From: Rhodosporidiobolus odoratus
Lineage: Eukaryota > Basidiomycota > Microbotryomycetes > Sporidiobolales > Sporidiobolaceae
Length of the DNA: 64,000 bases
Direction: 5' to 3'
Assembly: GCA_034387635.1 (NCBI GenBank)
Contig: JAOANU010000005.1
Coordinates: 1,674,001 to 1,738,000 of the forward strand
Below, in pieces: positions 11,729 to 20,991 of the stretch (positions are counted from its first letter, which is position 1; each line of letters begins with the position of its first letter). The translations under genes were made by a program, and so were the position numbers. Under the pieces are notes generated by a model. It made no database searches. It was not told the origin of the DNA and saw only the letters and a list, made by a program, of their open reading frames with translations.

Positions 11729-12434
11729 GTTGGGCGAGAGTTGGACGGAATGAACAGCGATAGCAACTCGGCAAGCAGAGGACGTGGCAAAGAGCTGACA
11801 CTGACGCTAGGCTCGGACTCAGAACGCCTTTCTCGTGCGTATAAAGGAAGAGACGAAGCGGAAACTTCTTCCGACGTCGGACCCACAAGACTCCCTGCTT
11901 CCTCCCATCCATTACGGCTTGGGGCTTTATGCGATACATGCAAGGCTACAACTTTAGGCTCGCATACGGACACCGCTACTGCCCGGCTCCTTACGAGATT
12001 CCCCCAGCACTTCGTCCACCTTCAGCTCCTCAACCGCCGTGGCGCTCCTCAGTCGGCCACCCCCTCTGAGCTACCGGTGAGTGCACAAACACGATAACTA
12101 ACGTCTCCTGCAACTAGCGAGGCGCGAATTGCCGGCTGGATCAGACAGAGGCCGCAGAGGTGCTGCAGGCCGCCGGAGAATCGGGGTTGACAACGTCCCT
12201 TCCTCTGGCATGGCTGACAGAGGCGAGAGGTAGAGGAACCAACAGCAGAGCTGGCAACTGCACCAAGGCGCACCCCAGCCTCCGCCCGGCGTCCCGGACA
12301 CATCTTCGCGAAGCCCGGCGCCCGAGTGGAGGCCTGCCTACAAAAGGCTCCGCTTCCTGCTTGTTTCCTTTCCTTCCTTCCCCTGCTCCAGCAATCCCCT
12401 TCTACCCTTCGCCCCTTTGTTATCCAGTTACAGC
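11729..12434. promoter_or_regulatory. Divergent intergenic region, SET gene / SDR gene
   Basis: Holds the 5' regions of both flanking genes. The last 110 bases before the SDR start are pyrimidine-rich, typical of a transcription start zone here. No other gene seen. Confidence 0.4.
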
Positions 12435-13412
12435 ATGCACGTCTTCGTTACTGGTGCCACGGGATTCATCGGCTCCGCCGTCCTTCCCGAACTTCTTTCT
12501 CGCGGCCACACCGTTCTTGCCCTCGCCCGCACCGCCATTGCAGCTCAGAAGCTTCAGCAGCACCAGGGCGTCGAGGTCCACCGCGGCTCCCTTGACGATC
12601 TCGACAGTCTCAAGGCGGGAGCGGCTAAGGCGGATGGGGTTATCCATCTGGCCTTCAAGCATGACTTCAGCAACTTCCTTGTGCGTACAGCCCTTTCTGT
12701 GGATCTGCATTCGGCGACTGACCCTCTCTTCTCTGCTCAGGCCAGTGCTCAACTCGACGAGCAAGTCACCACCGCCCTTGCCAATTCTCTCGCTGGTACC
12801 AATAAGCCCCTCGTAATCGCCAGCGCTACCGGTCCCCTCATGTCGGACCCCACTCGCGATCCCTCTGTTCCCGCCACCGAAGACCACCTCTACCCTTCCT
12901 CCCTGCACAAAGCTCCTCGCATCGCCTCTGAGCAGGTCATCCGCTCTTTCGCCTCGCAGGGTGTTCGCGGATCCATCGTCCGACTCCCGCCTTCCGTTCA
13001 CGGCCCTGGAGACCCGCAATTCGTTCCGGGTATCATCTCTGCCGCTCGTAGGAACGGAGTCTCACCCTATGTCGGCGAAGGAGCAAACATCTGGCCTGGG
13101 GTGCACGTCCTCGACGCCGCCCGGGTCTTCCGCCTTGCCCTCGAGAAAGGAATACCAGGTTCCGTTTTCCATGCCCTCGGCGACAACGACACGATCGCCT
13201 TCAAGGACATGGCCACCATTATCGGCGAGAAGCTTTCCGTCCCCGTCAAGAGTATCTCGCCCGAGGATGCGCAGGCGCACTTTGGGTTCTTGGCCATGTT
13301 TGCGAAGCTCCATAGCAATATTTCGGCGGACAAGACGAAGGAGGTTCTGGGGTGGAAGTCGGAACAGGTCACCTTGAGGGAGGATCTGGAGAACGGATCG
13401 TATTTTGTCTAG
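12435..13412 (+). CDS. NAD(P)-dependent epimerase/dehydratase, extended SDR family
   Basis: Two exons, 12435-12680 and 12741-13412; 305 aa. A Rossmann fold is evident from VTGATGFIGSAVLPELL at the N-terminus (GxxGxxG), an acidic position after strand 3 and VIHLAF. Later motifs SVRLPPSVHGPGD-like (seen as SIVRLPPSVHGPGD), NIWPGVHVLDAARVFRLALE and a closing FHALGDND segment match a subfamily of SDR proteins common in bacteria and fungi. The usual YxxxK catalytic pair is not clear: the region reads SSLHKAPRIASEQ. This is common in this subfamily and leaves the reaction uncertain. The 60-nt intron has a GTGCGT donor and no stop, so unspliced RNA stays open. No signal peptide is present. Substrate unknown. 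Confidence 0.88.
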   Translation: MHVFVTGATGFIGSAVLPELLSRGHTVLALARTAIAAQKLQQHQGVEVHRGSLDDLDSLKAGAAKADGVIHLAFKHDFSNFLVRTALSVDLHSATDPLFSAQASAQLDEQVTTALANSLAGTNKPLVIASATGPLMSDPTRDPSVPATEDHLYPSSLHKAPRIASEQVIRSFASQGVRGSIVRLPPSVHGPGDPQFVPGIISAARRNGVSPYVGEGANIWPGVHVLDAARVFRLALEKGIPGSVFHALGDNDTIAFKDMATIIGEKLSVPVKSISPEDAQAHFGFLAMFAKLHSNISADKTKEVLGWKSEQVTLREDLENGSYFV

Positions 13413-14337
13413 ATTGAGTGGTCTCTGTACCCCAGTCAGTAGATTTCCGTTCGTATCTTTACCTTCTTGAGCAAGCAGTTCTATTGCGTAGTATGCTCCG
13501 GAGACTGCCGCCAGGACGTTCTCTTTCCGTGCCTGATGAGGGAGACGGTCTCGCTATTCATCCGGCCTGGTCCCTCCTTTGGCAATCTTGATCGAGTGCC
13601 TCTGAGACGTCGACTAAGTGACTGAGGCCTCACTGCTGCGGCTTGGCTGACCTGAGAACCACACTGGGTTGACGGGAAAAGTGGAAGGCAGAGGGCGGCC
13701 TTCGTCGCAGCTCGGGGCACGCGTCGAAATCGCCGGACCGGCAGGTGCTTGAAGCGGCCTGCACTCCGCCGTGGTGATCGACCGCGGTATGCACCTATAA
13801 TAGACGGCAACGCCTTATTTACTCCGACTTGAGAAGGCCGCGACGTCGGCTTGTCCTTGTGCCCGGCGCGCTGCCCGTGGCGAGGCGCACTCGGCACTCG
13901 CCGCGATCTCAAGTGCGGGTGTACAGGCCGGAGCAAGAGCTGCTACCTAGACCCAGTCTGTATGAGTGACGACGAGATCGTCCCGAGCCAAAAGAGGCAG
14001 AAACGCAGCGCCGGCGCTCCAAGCAGCAGCCCTGACAGGCCTAGACGAGAAAGCTGGTGGTGCTGGAGTAGACTTGTACCCGTCGTCGCATGGGAAACCT
14101 TACACGACGTCGGCGAATCCCCGGATTTGAGGACGAGAAGCGGACGGCGGGGTGCGGAACAGCCTGAGCCGCTCAGCGCAGAAGCACAAGGTCGACGAAG
14201 CGCGATTGCTGTACATACCAGAGGGGTCGAATAGCAACAGGGAACAGCGCTACAGAACCAAGCACATTACGACGTCTGTAAGCAGAGGAAGCGGTGTGAG
14301 GTCAATCCGTATTGAAGGCCAGCAGTGACATACGGGA
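13413..14337. other. Intergenic, with a degenerate zinc-cluster-like motif
   Basis: Lies between the 3' ends of the SDR and MGMT genes. No intact gene. A plus-strand stretch starting with ATG at 13962 (MSDDEIVPSQKRQKR) runs to a TAG at 14232. In the same frame just after that stop, 14262-14318 reads AHYDVCKQRKRCEVNP, which resembles the first half of a fungal Zn2Cys6 domain with the first cysteine and the spacing lost. It may be a relic; see findings. Confidence 0.35.
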
Positions 14338-15222
14338 TTACATATCTCCTACCTCCTTCCCGTCCCACAAACACGCCTGATCCTCTAGAAAACCCTTGCC
14401 ATCGAAGTCAACCCCTTCCCTCCTCAGCAACTCGAGCTTCTCCCTCACTTTTTCTCCCGCTTCGAAATCGCCCTTCTTTGGCTCGCCGGTCCATTCACCG
14501 CCGAAACCGCCGATGAAGTGAGTTGCTGCGATGATGCGGTGACAAGGAACGGTTGGGGCGAAGGGGTTATTGCGGAGGGCGGAACCGACTGTCGGGGTGA
14601 AAGAAACGAGGAAGAAGGGCAGTAGTCGCGATGGGGTAACAGATCGAGGCGAGTGGCAAAGCGGAGAAGAGCGTCAGCGTGCGAGGCTTGGCAAGAATTG
14701 GGGACCAGACACACCGGCTCGAGGAGAAGAAGAGAGTAAAGAAGCGAGTTGGCCATACGTCGATACCTTGCCTGGCGGAACTCTACAGAGCATGTCGTAC
14801 AGCTGCGAGAGGACGATTGTATCAATGAAACGACCCACAGCTTCCACGCTCGACAGTGGCGAACAAGCCACTGCAGCCAGGGCAGAGGGGAAGCGATCGG
14901 GAAGAAAAAAAGGTGGACTCACCCTCCACTGGAATGCCGTCACCTTCTTTCCCTTAGCGGTCCCTTGTGTACGTAGGTACACGCTACGCTCACTTGCCGT
15001 GACGGGGAACGATGGAGGCGGGCGTTCGAGCAAGGAAAGCGGCGACGTTGAGGTACAGATGGCATCTTCCTCTGGTTTGAGCTTCGATGATGGTGCCGGA
15101 CGTCTGTAGGGCTTGTTATCCGAGCTGCGACGCGTGGGCTTGCCCGCTTGTGAGATCGCTGGGGTGACTTTGTTCTGAGCGGCGACGGGAACAGCTTCGA
15201 TGAGGGTCACAACGGGGGGCAT
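14338..15222 (-). CDS. MGT1: O6-methylguanine-DNA methyltransferase
   Basis: Three exons: 15222-14923, 14802-14715, 14588-14338; 212 aa. This suicide enzyme moves the alkyl group from O6-alkylguanine to its own cysteine. The C-terminal domain is complete: VTAFQWRLYDMLCRVPPGK leads into VSTYGQLASLL, the arginine-finger helix is RAVGSALRNNPF, and the active site is VPCHRII with cysteine at residue 145, followed by FIGGFGGEW. The presence of PCHR separates it from alkyltransferase-like (Atl1) proteins, which lack the cysteine. The N-terminal 90 residues are poorly conserved and include a Lys/Arg-rich stretch. The acceptor at 14803 is used because it joins TGG-AGG directly to the conserved LYDML helix. 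The gene is head to head with the DNA end-repair gene at 15375. Confidence 0.93.
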
Positions 15223-15374
15223 TGCGAGCTAGTCGTGAGGTTGCGAATACGTCAGATATGCTGTTCAGGCTGGTGATAATCGTTCGACGAGCGTTTGGAC
15301 AAGATCAAGGCAAGAAATCAGTCGCGTCCAAAGTCAGCTTCCCTTTTGAACAGCTTCAGCACACGACGACGACT
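15223..15374. promoter_or_regulatory. 152-bp bidirectional promoter between two DNA-repair genes
   Basis: The start codons of the MGMT gene (minus) and the polynucleotide kinase/phosphatase gene (plus) are only 152 bp apart. The interval holds an ATF/CREB-like TACGTCA at 15248-15254. No obvious TATA box. Both genes must draw their core promoters from this segment, unless a start lies inside the neighbour. Confidence 0.6.
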
Positions 15375-17281
15375 ATGGTAGACCGTAAGCACACACGCAC
15401 TATACTTGAGATCCATCGAGCTCAGTCTACATGCGCCTCCGCAGCCTCCGCGAAGCGCCGTCGTCTCGCTTCGCCTACCTCCTCCTCCTCCACCACTGCC
15501 ACGACTTCAGCAGCTCCTACACCACAGCCAAAGCTCGCCTCTATCTTCACACCCAATCAGCAGAAAGAGTACAAGTGGCTGGCGCCTTTGGGAAGCGGCA
15601 GTGGGCGTGGATGTGGTCACTTTGTCTGGGGCGAACCCAAGGGATCCTCCAAAGTTGCTGCTTTCGACATTGACGGCACCGTCATTCAGCCCAAGGAAGG
15701 CAGGAAATTCCCGAGGGACGAGACAGACTGGCAGATGCTTTACCCAGAGGTTGTTCCCAAGATCCGTGATGCTCATGCCGCTGGGTGCGTTGGCTTTTAC
15801 TTTTGGAAACTGGCCCATCCTTCGAGGTTATTGACGAGTACCTCGGCTTGGCAGCTTCGCCATCGTCCTCATCTCGAATCAAGCTGGTCAACCCAAGTCG
15901 CAAGAAAAGTTCAAGCGCAAGATGCCACTCATGTGCAAAAAACTCGGCGTGCCGCTCCACGTCTTTGCCGCTTTCGAGTACGACCACTTCCGAAAAAGCG
16001 CCACTGGCATGTGGGATGCCTATGCTGGGCAGTTCAACGATGGCATTGAAGTCGGTAAACCTGACTTGATCCATGCGCGCTTTCGCTCAACCCTGTACTG
16101 ACCCGCGATGCTGCCTAGACTACACCGAGTCTTTCTACGTCGGCGATGCGGCAGGCAGGGTTGGAGACCATAACGACACCGATCGCAGTACGTTCTCTTG
16201 CCTTCTTCGTGCCGTCGTATCCTCTGATGCCCCTTGATCTGCAGAATTCGCTGTCAATTCCGGCCTGCTCTTCTTCACGCCGGAGGAGTATTTTCTGGGC
16301 AAGTCTTCTGCGCCTTTCCAGCTGAGCGGGTGGAATGCTGCTCAACACGACCACAACGGTATGCTTCCTTTTACCTCCGTGCTTTCATCCTCTCGTGATC
16401 TGACTTTTCTTCGCGGGTCTATCCAGGTCCACTCTACTCTCCTACTTCGACACCTCTTCTTCCTCGTCGCCTGTCCGAGTTCGACGCCGTATCCCCTGAG
16501 GTGGTCTTGTTTGTGGGCTTTCCAGGGTCGGGAAAGACCAGCTTTTACCATAGGCACTTCCAGCCGCAAGGCTACGTTCACATCGTACGCTTAAGTTGCC
16601 GTTACCATTTCGTTGTCTCTCGCTCACCGAAAACCTGTATACGACTCGTGCAGAACCAAGACACCTTGAAATCCCGCCCAGCCTGCATCAACCTAGTCCG
16701 CGCCTGCCTCTCTTCCTCACCTCCCAAACCCTGCGTCGTAGACAATACCTCTCCCACCGCCGACGTCCGCGCCGAGTACATCCAACTCATCCGTTCCTCC
16801 TTCCCGAAGGTCAAGATTCGCTGTTTCTACTTTACGGCGCCGATGGAGCTGGCCATGCACAACTCGGTGTATCGCGCGGCGTATGCGTCTACGGACAAGG
16901 GAAACGGGAAGAAGAGGGAGGTGTTGCCGATGATTGCTTTTACTTCATATAAGCAGAGGTTTGAGCAGCCCACAATGGAGGAGGGTGCGTTGCCTTCCCT
17001 TCGACTTCGTTCGTCCAAGCCGACTTTTGTTCTGGCCCCTTTCGAGCTCCATCTCGCTGCTTAGTCGCCCACTGAAGTGTCTGATCTGAAGACCGCGCTG
17101 CTCAATACTGACTGCTATTGCCTTCGTTCCCACCTCTCTTTCTATCGTCTTCGCAGGCTTCGACGAACTGAAGCATGTTCACTTCAAGTTCGAAGGCACC
17201 CCTGAAGAGCTCAAGAAGTGGCAGCGCTGGCTCGTCGACATTTATCCGAAACCGAGCGGCGGGGCGAGGAAGAAGAAGTGA
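15375..17281 (+). CDS. pnk1: Polynucleotide kinase 3'-phosphatase
   Basis: Eight exons: 15375-15384, 15445-15784, 15855-16054, 16119-16187, 16245-16358, 16427-16584, 16654-16984, 17157-17281; 448 aa. A bifunctional DNA end-processing enzyme: it removes 3'-phosphates and adds 5'-phosphates so that breaks can be ligated. A basic N-terminus (SAKRRRL, likely nuclear) precedes the HAD phosphatase domain with AAFDIDGTVIQ (catalytic D78 and D80), IVLISNQAG and YVGDAAGR. The kinase domain follows with Walker A GFPGSGKTS at 275-283 and DNTSPTADVR. Both halves look intact, as in mammalian PNKP and S. pombe Pnk1; S. cerevisiae Tpp1 has only the phosphatase. There is no N-terminal FHA domain. The first coding exon is only 10 nt, and its 60-nt intron is stop-free. 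Confidence 0.93.
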
Positions 17282-18448
17282 ATGAGGGAGGAGTAGGGAG
17301 GATGGGTAACGCGGAGGTAGGGGAGGGTTTGCTTGAGGGTTGGCGGTGCGTTGTCGTCTGATTTGCTTGTTGACATACTAGGCTCTGATTCCGGTAGGCG
17401 CGTCACTCCCAGGCTGATTTGTGCGCGGGTAAGGGCTGAGAAGCAGAAAGATGTGGATGGCTCGCTCGAGTTCGTCGAGAGCTCGAATGACTGCAACAAC
17501 TAGACTTGAGCGCTGAGCGGCCTGTGCCGCGACTTGCTCCCATACCAGACAGTCGAGGGCGCTAGCACTGCGCTCGTGTTCGGAGTACTCTTCTGCGTCT
17601 CCCTCAGCTGACTTTGATCGTCTGGAACGCTCCTGAGCTATCTAATGAGGCTCTGAAACACCCTCAAAACCGCTGCCAACCCTCCAGCGTCGACTTCTTC
17701 CTCATCGCTTCGACCTTCTTCAATCTGGTTCAGTCACAAGTATGAGAACAGTGTCGGGTCAAGCAGTCTGACGCCGACGATGGATCGGTCGCAGCCAAAA
17801 GTTTCTGGACGATGACCAGGGTGCGCTCGCTACCCGCTACCATCGCGTCGTGCGCTGACCTCGCTGTTCCTTTTCCCCTCCCGCCGATGCCTTCACCAGC
17901 TCATCCCGACGTTCCATTGTCTATTCGATAAGCTTCAGACCGTCACATTTCATGTAATGGCAGCCGCCGTCTACCCTTTCCGACAACAATGCCAACGTGA
18001 ACCTTGAGCGCTCGCTCAAGCCGTTCGCCCCACCGCGGCCGTCAGGATTTTCTCAACTCCACCGCCGGACCCGCTGCAACGGGCAAGTGCACGCCTCGGC
18101 TGCACTCTCCGACCCTCCACGAGGCTCAAGCGCGCGCCTATCCCCGAGCCTTCACTTTGCCAACTCGGGCAACTTGGGCCCGGGACGAGCCGCCTTTCCC
18201 CCTGATCCGTTTCATTCTGTACCACTTTGCTGCAGGACAAGGGCTCATCTCGTGGACTCACCCTAACCTTATTTTGCTTGGCCTCCGTCGCCGCACGCGG
18301 CACGGCGCTCGGGCAAACTTTAGCCGCAGGAGCTTGCGGGTCCTTTCTTGCTCGTCGCCGAAAGTGCAGGGTACAAGAGCGGGCTTGGCTCTCGCTTTTC
18401 CTCTCTTGCTTCCCTACATCTTTCCCATCTCCTCCACCTCGCTTCACC
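17282..18448. other. Intergenic, 5' region of the aspartic protease
   Basis: About 1.2 kb with no convincing gene; open frames are short and lack recognisable content. The last 100 bases before 18449 are C/T-rich, as in other leaders here. Confidence 0.4.
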
Positions 18449-20261
18449 ATGCTCGTCAAGGCTGCCCTCTCCTCTCTTCTCCTCGCCGCTTCTTTCGCCG
18501 ACGCTTCTCCGGTCAAGCTCAACACTCGCAGCGATGACGCCGTTGCTACTGGGCTTACCGCTCGCTCTTCGGCGGCTACCCTCAGCCAGCTCCTCAACAC
18601 CGAGTTCACGGTACCGGCGCCGCTCATCGAGACTAGGGGCAAGAAAATCAGGCGCGCCAACGCCGTCGGCAACAATGTGCGCATTAAGAACAGCAAAGTC
18701 CAAGGCGCAACTCTCGTGAGTGCTCCGGTCACCACTTGATTGAGCGGCAACTATAATGATTTCTTTCGGGTTTCCCATCGACAGTACACCGTCGAGCTTG
18801 ACATCGGCACCCCGGCGCAGACTGTCGGTACGTCTTCATCACACAGAGCAATCTGTTGGCACCTCTGATCTGTCTTTGTGCGCAGTTGCCCTCCCTGACA
18901 CCGGCTCAGCCGACCTTCTCGTGCCATCTCGCCGTACGTTGCTTTTCTCGTTCATCCTACAATATCGCCGCAGACTGACGTTCCCGCTGATGTAGAGTAC
19001 GACTACAAGAAAACCTCGACCGGCCACTATTACTTTCGGAATACGACGTTCAACTGTAAGTCCGGCAGCTCGCTTTCCCTGCTCTGCATACGCTGATACT
19101 TTGCCTCGCTGTCTTGAGTTGTCACCGGTTCGTTCAAGGGTGTGCCCACCACCGACAAGGTCTCGATCCTTCCGGGTCAGAATGTATCGCAATGGTTTGG
19201 CCTCACGGGCGAGCTGCCGTACGGTATCATGGGCCTTAGCTTCCAAAGCCTGGCGTCAGTGCGTCAAATGGCCCCTTCGTTCGCGGCGAACAGTATGAGC
19301 TGACTTTTCACTCTCGTCTCAGCTTGCCAAGCCCACCTTCTTCTCCAGCCTGGTTTCCTCGGGCCAAATCGCTGCCGCCAAATTCGGCTTGTTCCTTTCT
19401 CGCCTTCCGAGCGCCACAGGTTACCTCACGCTCGGCGCCTTCAACAGCAACTTTTACACTGGGACTGTCACTACGCTCCCCAACGTGGCGAGCAATCGGG
19501 TAAGCCCCGCTTTCTCGCCCCCGCCTTTTCTTCTAAGGAAGCTGGAACTGACTTGGTCTCCTCTGCATCGAATTCTTGCAGTGGGCTCTTCTCATGACCG
19601 GATACACGGTTGACGGGGCTTCCGCTGCCACGTCCACCGCCACGATCATCGACTCGGGATCTATCCAGGTAAGCTGGCTTGTGTCACCTTGCCCTTCCCC
19701 CGCCCCTGACCACAGCCCCTTTCGCGAGGCACGCCGCTCACATCACTCTTACCTACGCAACAGAGCTACGTACCAAAGACCATTGCTGCCGCCATCTTCA
19801 AGGCTATTCCGGGCGCCTACCTGGACCCCGAGCCCCAGACCGTCTCGCTCAACGGTCAGGACTACGTTATCGATAATTACATCTACCCTTGCAACTCCAC
19901 TCTCTCACCCGGATTCTCCTTCTACGGCGGCGGCAGCACGCAGTTCACCTTCAACCCCCTGGACTACAACCTTCAAACGATCGACAGCAAGAACTGCTAT
20001 GCTAGCATCATGGGCGTTGACATTGAGCTGAACGGGACCCCGGCGGCCCTCCTCGGCAGTCAGTTGTCTTCCTCCTCCTTCACCTTCTCGAGTCTGCTGA
20101 TAGAGCCGAACTGACGCTGCTTTTCTACCCCTTTGTTTGCATCTCGTCAAGGCGACTTCCTCCGCTCCTGGTACGGAATGTTCGACTTTGCCAACGCCGC
20201 CTTCGACAACGCTCCGACCATTGCTTTCGCCAAGACCCCCGAGTGGTTCCGGGAACTGTAA
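18449..20261 (+). CDS. Secreted aspartic protease, pepsin-like (A1)
   Basis: Nine exons: 18449-18715, 18785-18827, 18886-18933, 18996-19055, 19119-19258, 19323-19499, 19582-19668, 19764-20058, 20152-20261; 408 aa. An endopeptidase of family A1. A signal peptide (MLVKAALSSLLLAASFADAS) is followed by a propeptide with basic residues (RGKKIRR). The two catalytic aspartates are in VALPDTGSADLLV and TIIDSGSI. LPYGIMGLSF and the C-terminal lobe (PTFFSSLVSSGQ, FGLFLSR) match the fold. The usual flap Tyr-Gly-Ser/Thr is not visible: the aligned region reads FVTGSFKG. No GPI signal follows the catalytic domain; the protein ends WFREL. Several N-glycosylation sequons are present (for example NTTF, NVSQ, NSTL). 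It is probably secreted. Intron 4 ends in TTGAG, a weak acceptor. Confidence 0.88.
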
Positions 20262-20991
20262 TTCGTCAACTCAGTTGGCTCGCTTGACCTGTTCCCACTT
20301 TGTCTACGATCTCTTGCTGCCCTCCCCACATCCGCTTTCTCCGTTCCAAGCCCTTTTCCTCTCACACGTAACGAGCTCTCACGTATACAGCCTAGCATTG
20401 CACGTCTACCAGCTCACTACTCCCCCCCATTTGCGTCGCTCATCATTCTTTTCCGTTTTCCATTTGTCCTGTCCCTGTTTCGGCGTTCTTTCGGGTTCTG
20501 GCCCTCGTTGTCTCGTCGACTATCTGTTCGTCTCGCTGCTCGTAGTCTCCATGGAACCAAGTGTCGCTAACTCGTTGACGTTGTCTGTTTTCTTTTTCTT
20601 CTCCCGGGTTCGCCGGTACTGTGTCTGCTTGTCAAGCATTGCGCCCTTCCTTTGTTAGGCTCGGCGCTGACAAACAGTCGTGACAACAAGATGACCGTTG
20701 TTGCAAAGTCAATGCACGCCAAAAATACCGTCCTCCAAAACTTGCTCTCTTCGCCTTTCTTCCTCCCTCGCTCACTCTCCCCTCGTCGTTGCGCTGCAGA
20801 TGAACTCGGTTCACCTCCCCTCTTTTTCCCATGTCGCCGCGTTCTCATCCTCGTCCCTGCGTAGCACATGTTACTCTTCTATCCTCTCGCCCCCCCCCCC
20901 TCGATTCTCCCTTCCTTCTCTACTTCTTACCTTCCACCTCCCTTCCTCCCTGCCCTCCTTTCCTCCCTCCTAGATCTCAACCCCCTCCTCC
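20262..20991. other. Convergent intergenic region, strongly pyrimidine-rich
   Basis: Between the 3' ends of the protease (plus) and the Gln-rich gene (minus). Most of 20400-20990 is C/T-rich on the plus strand, with a run of 11 cytosines at 20890-20900. No gene seen. Confidence 0.45.

Noticed and set aside
11740..11939. Longer N-terminus for the SET gene using an upstream frame
   Set aside because: The upstream frame is out of phase with the SET exons; the ATG at 11728 gives MSTSSKSSATPLGRYL and joins correctly to the next exon.
13481..13936. Minus-strand 151-aa frame after the SDR gene
   Set aside because: Arg/Ser/Pro-rich composition typical of GC-rich noncoding frames; no homology recognised.
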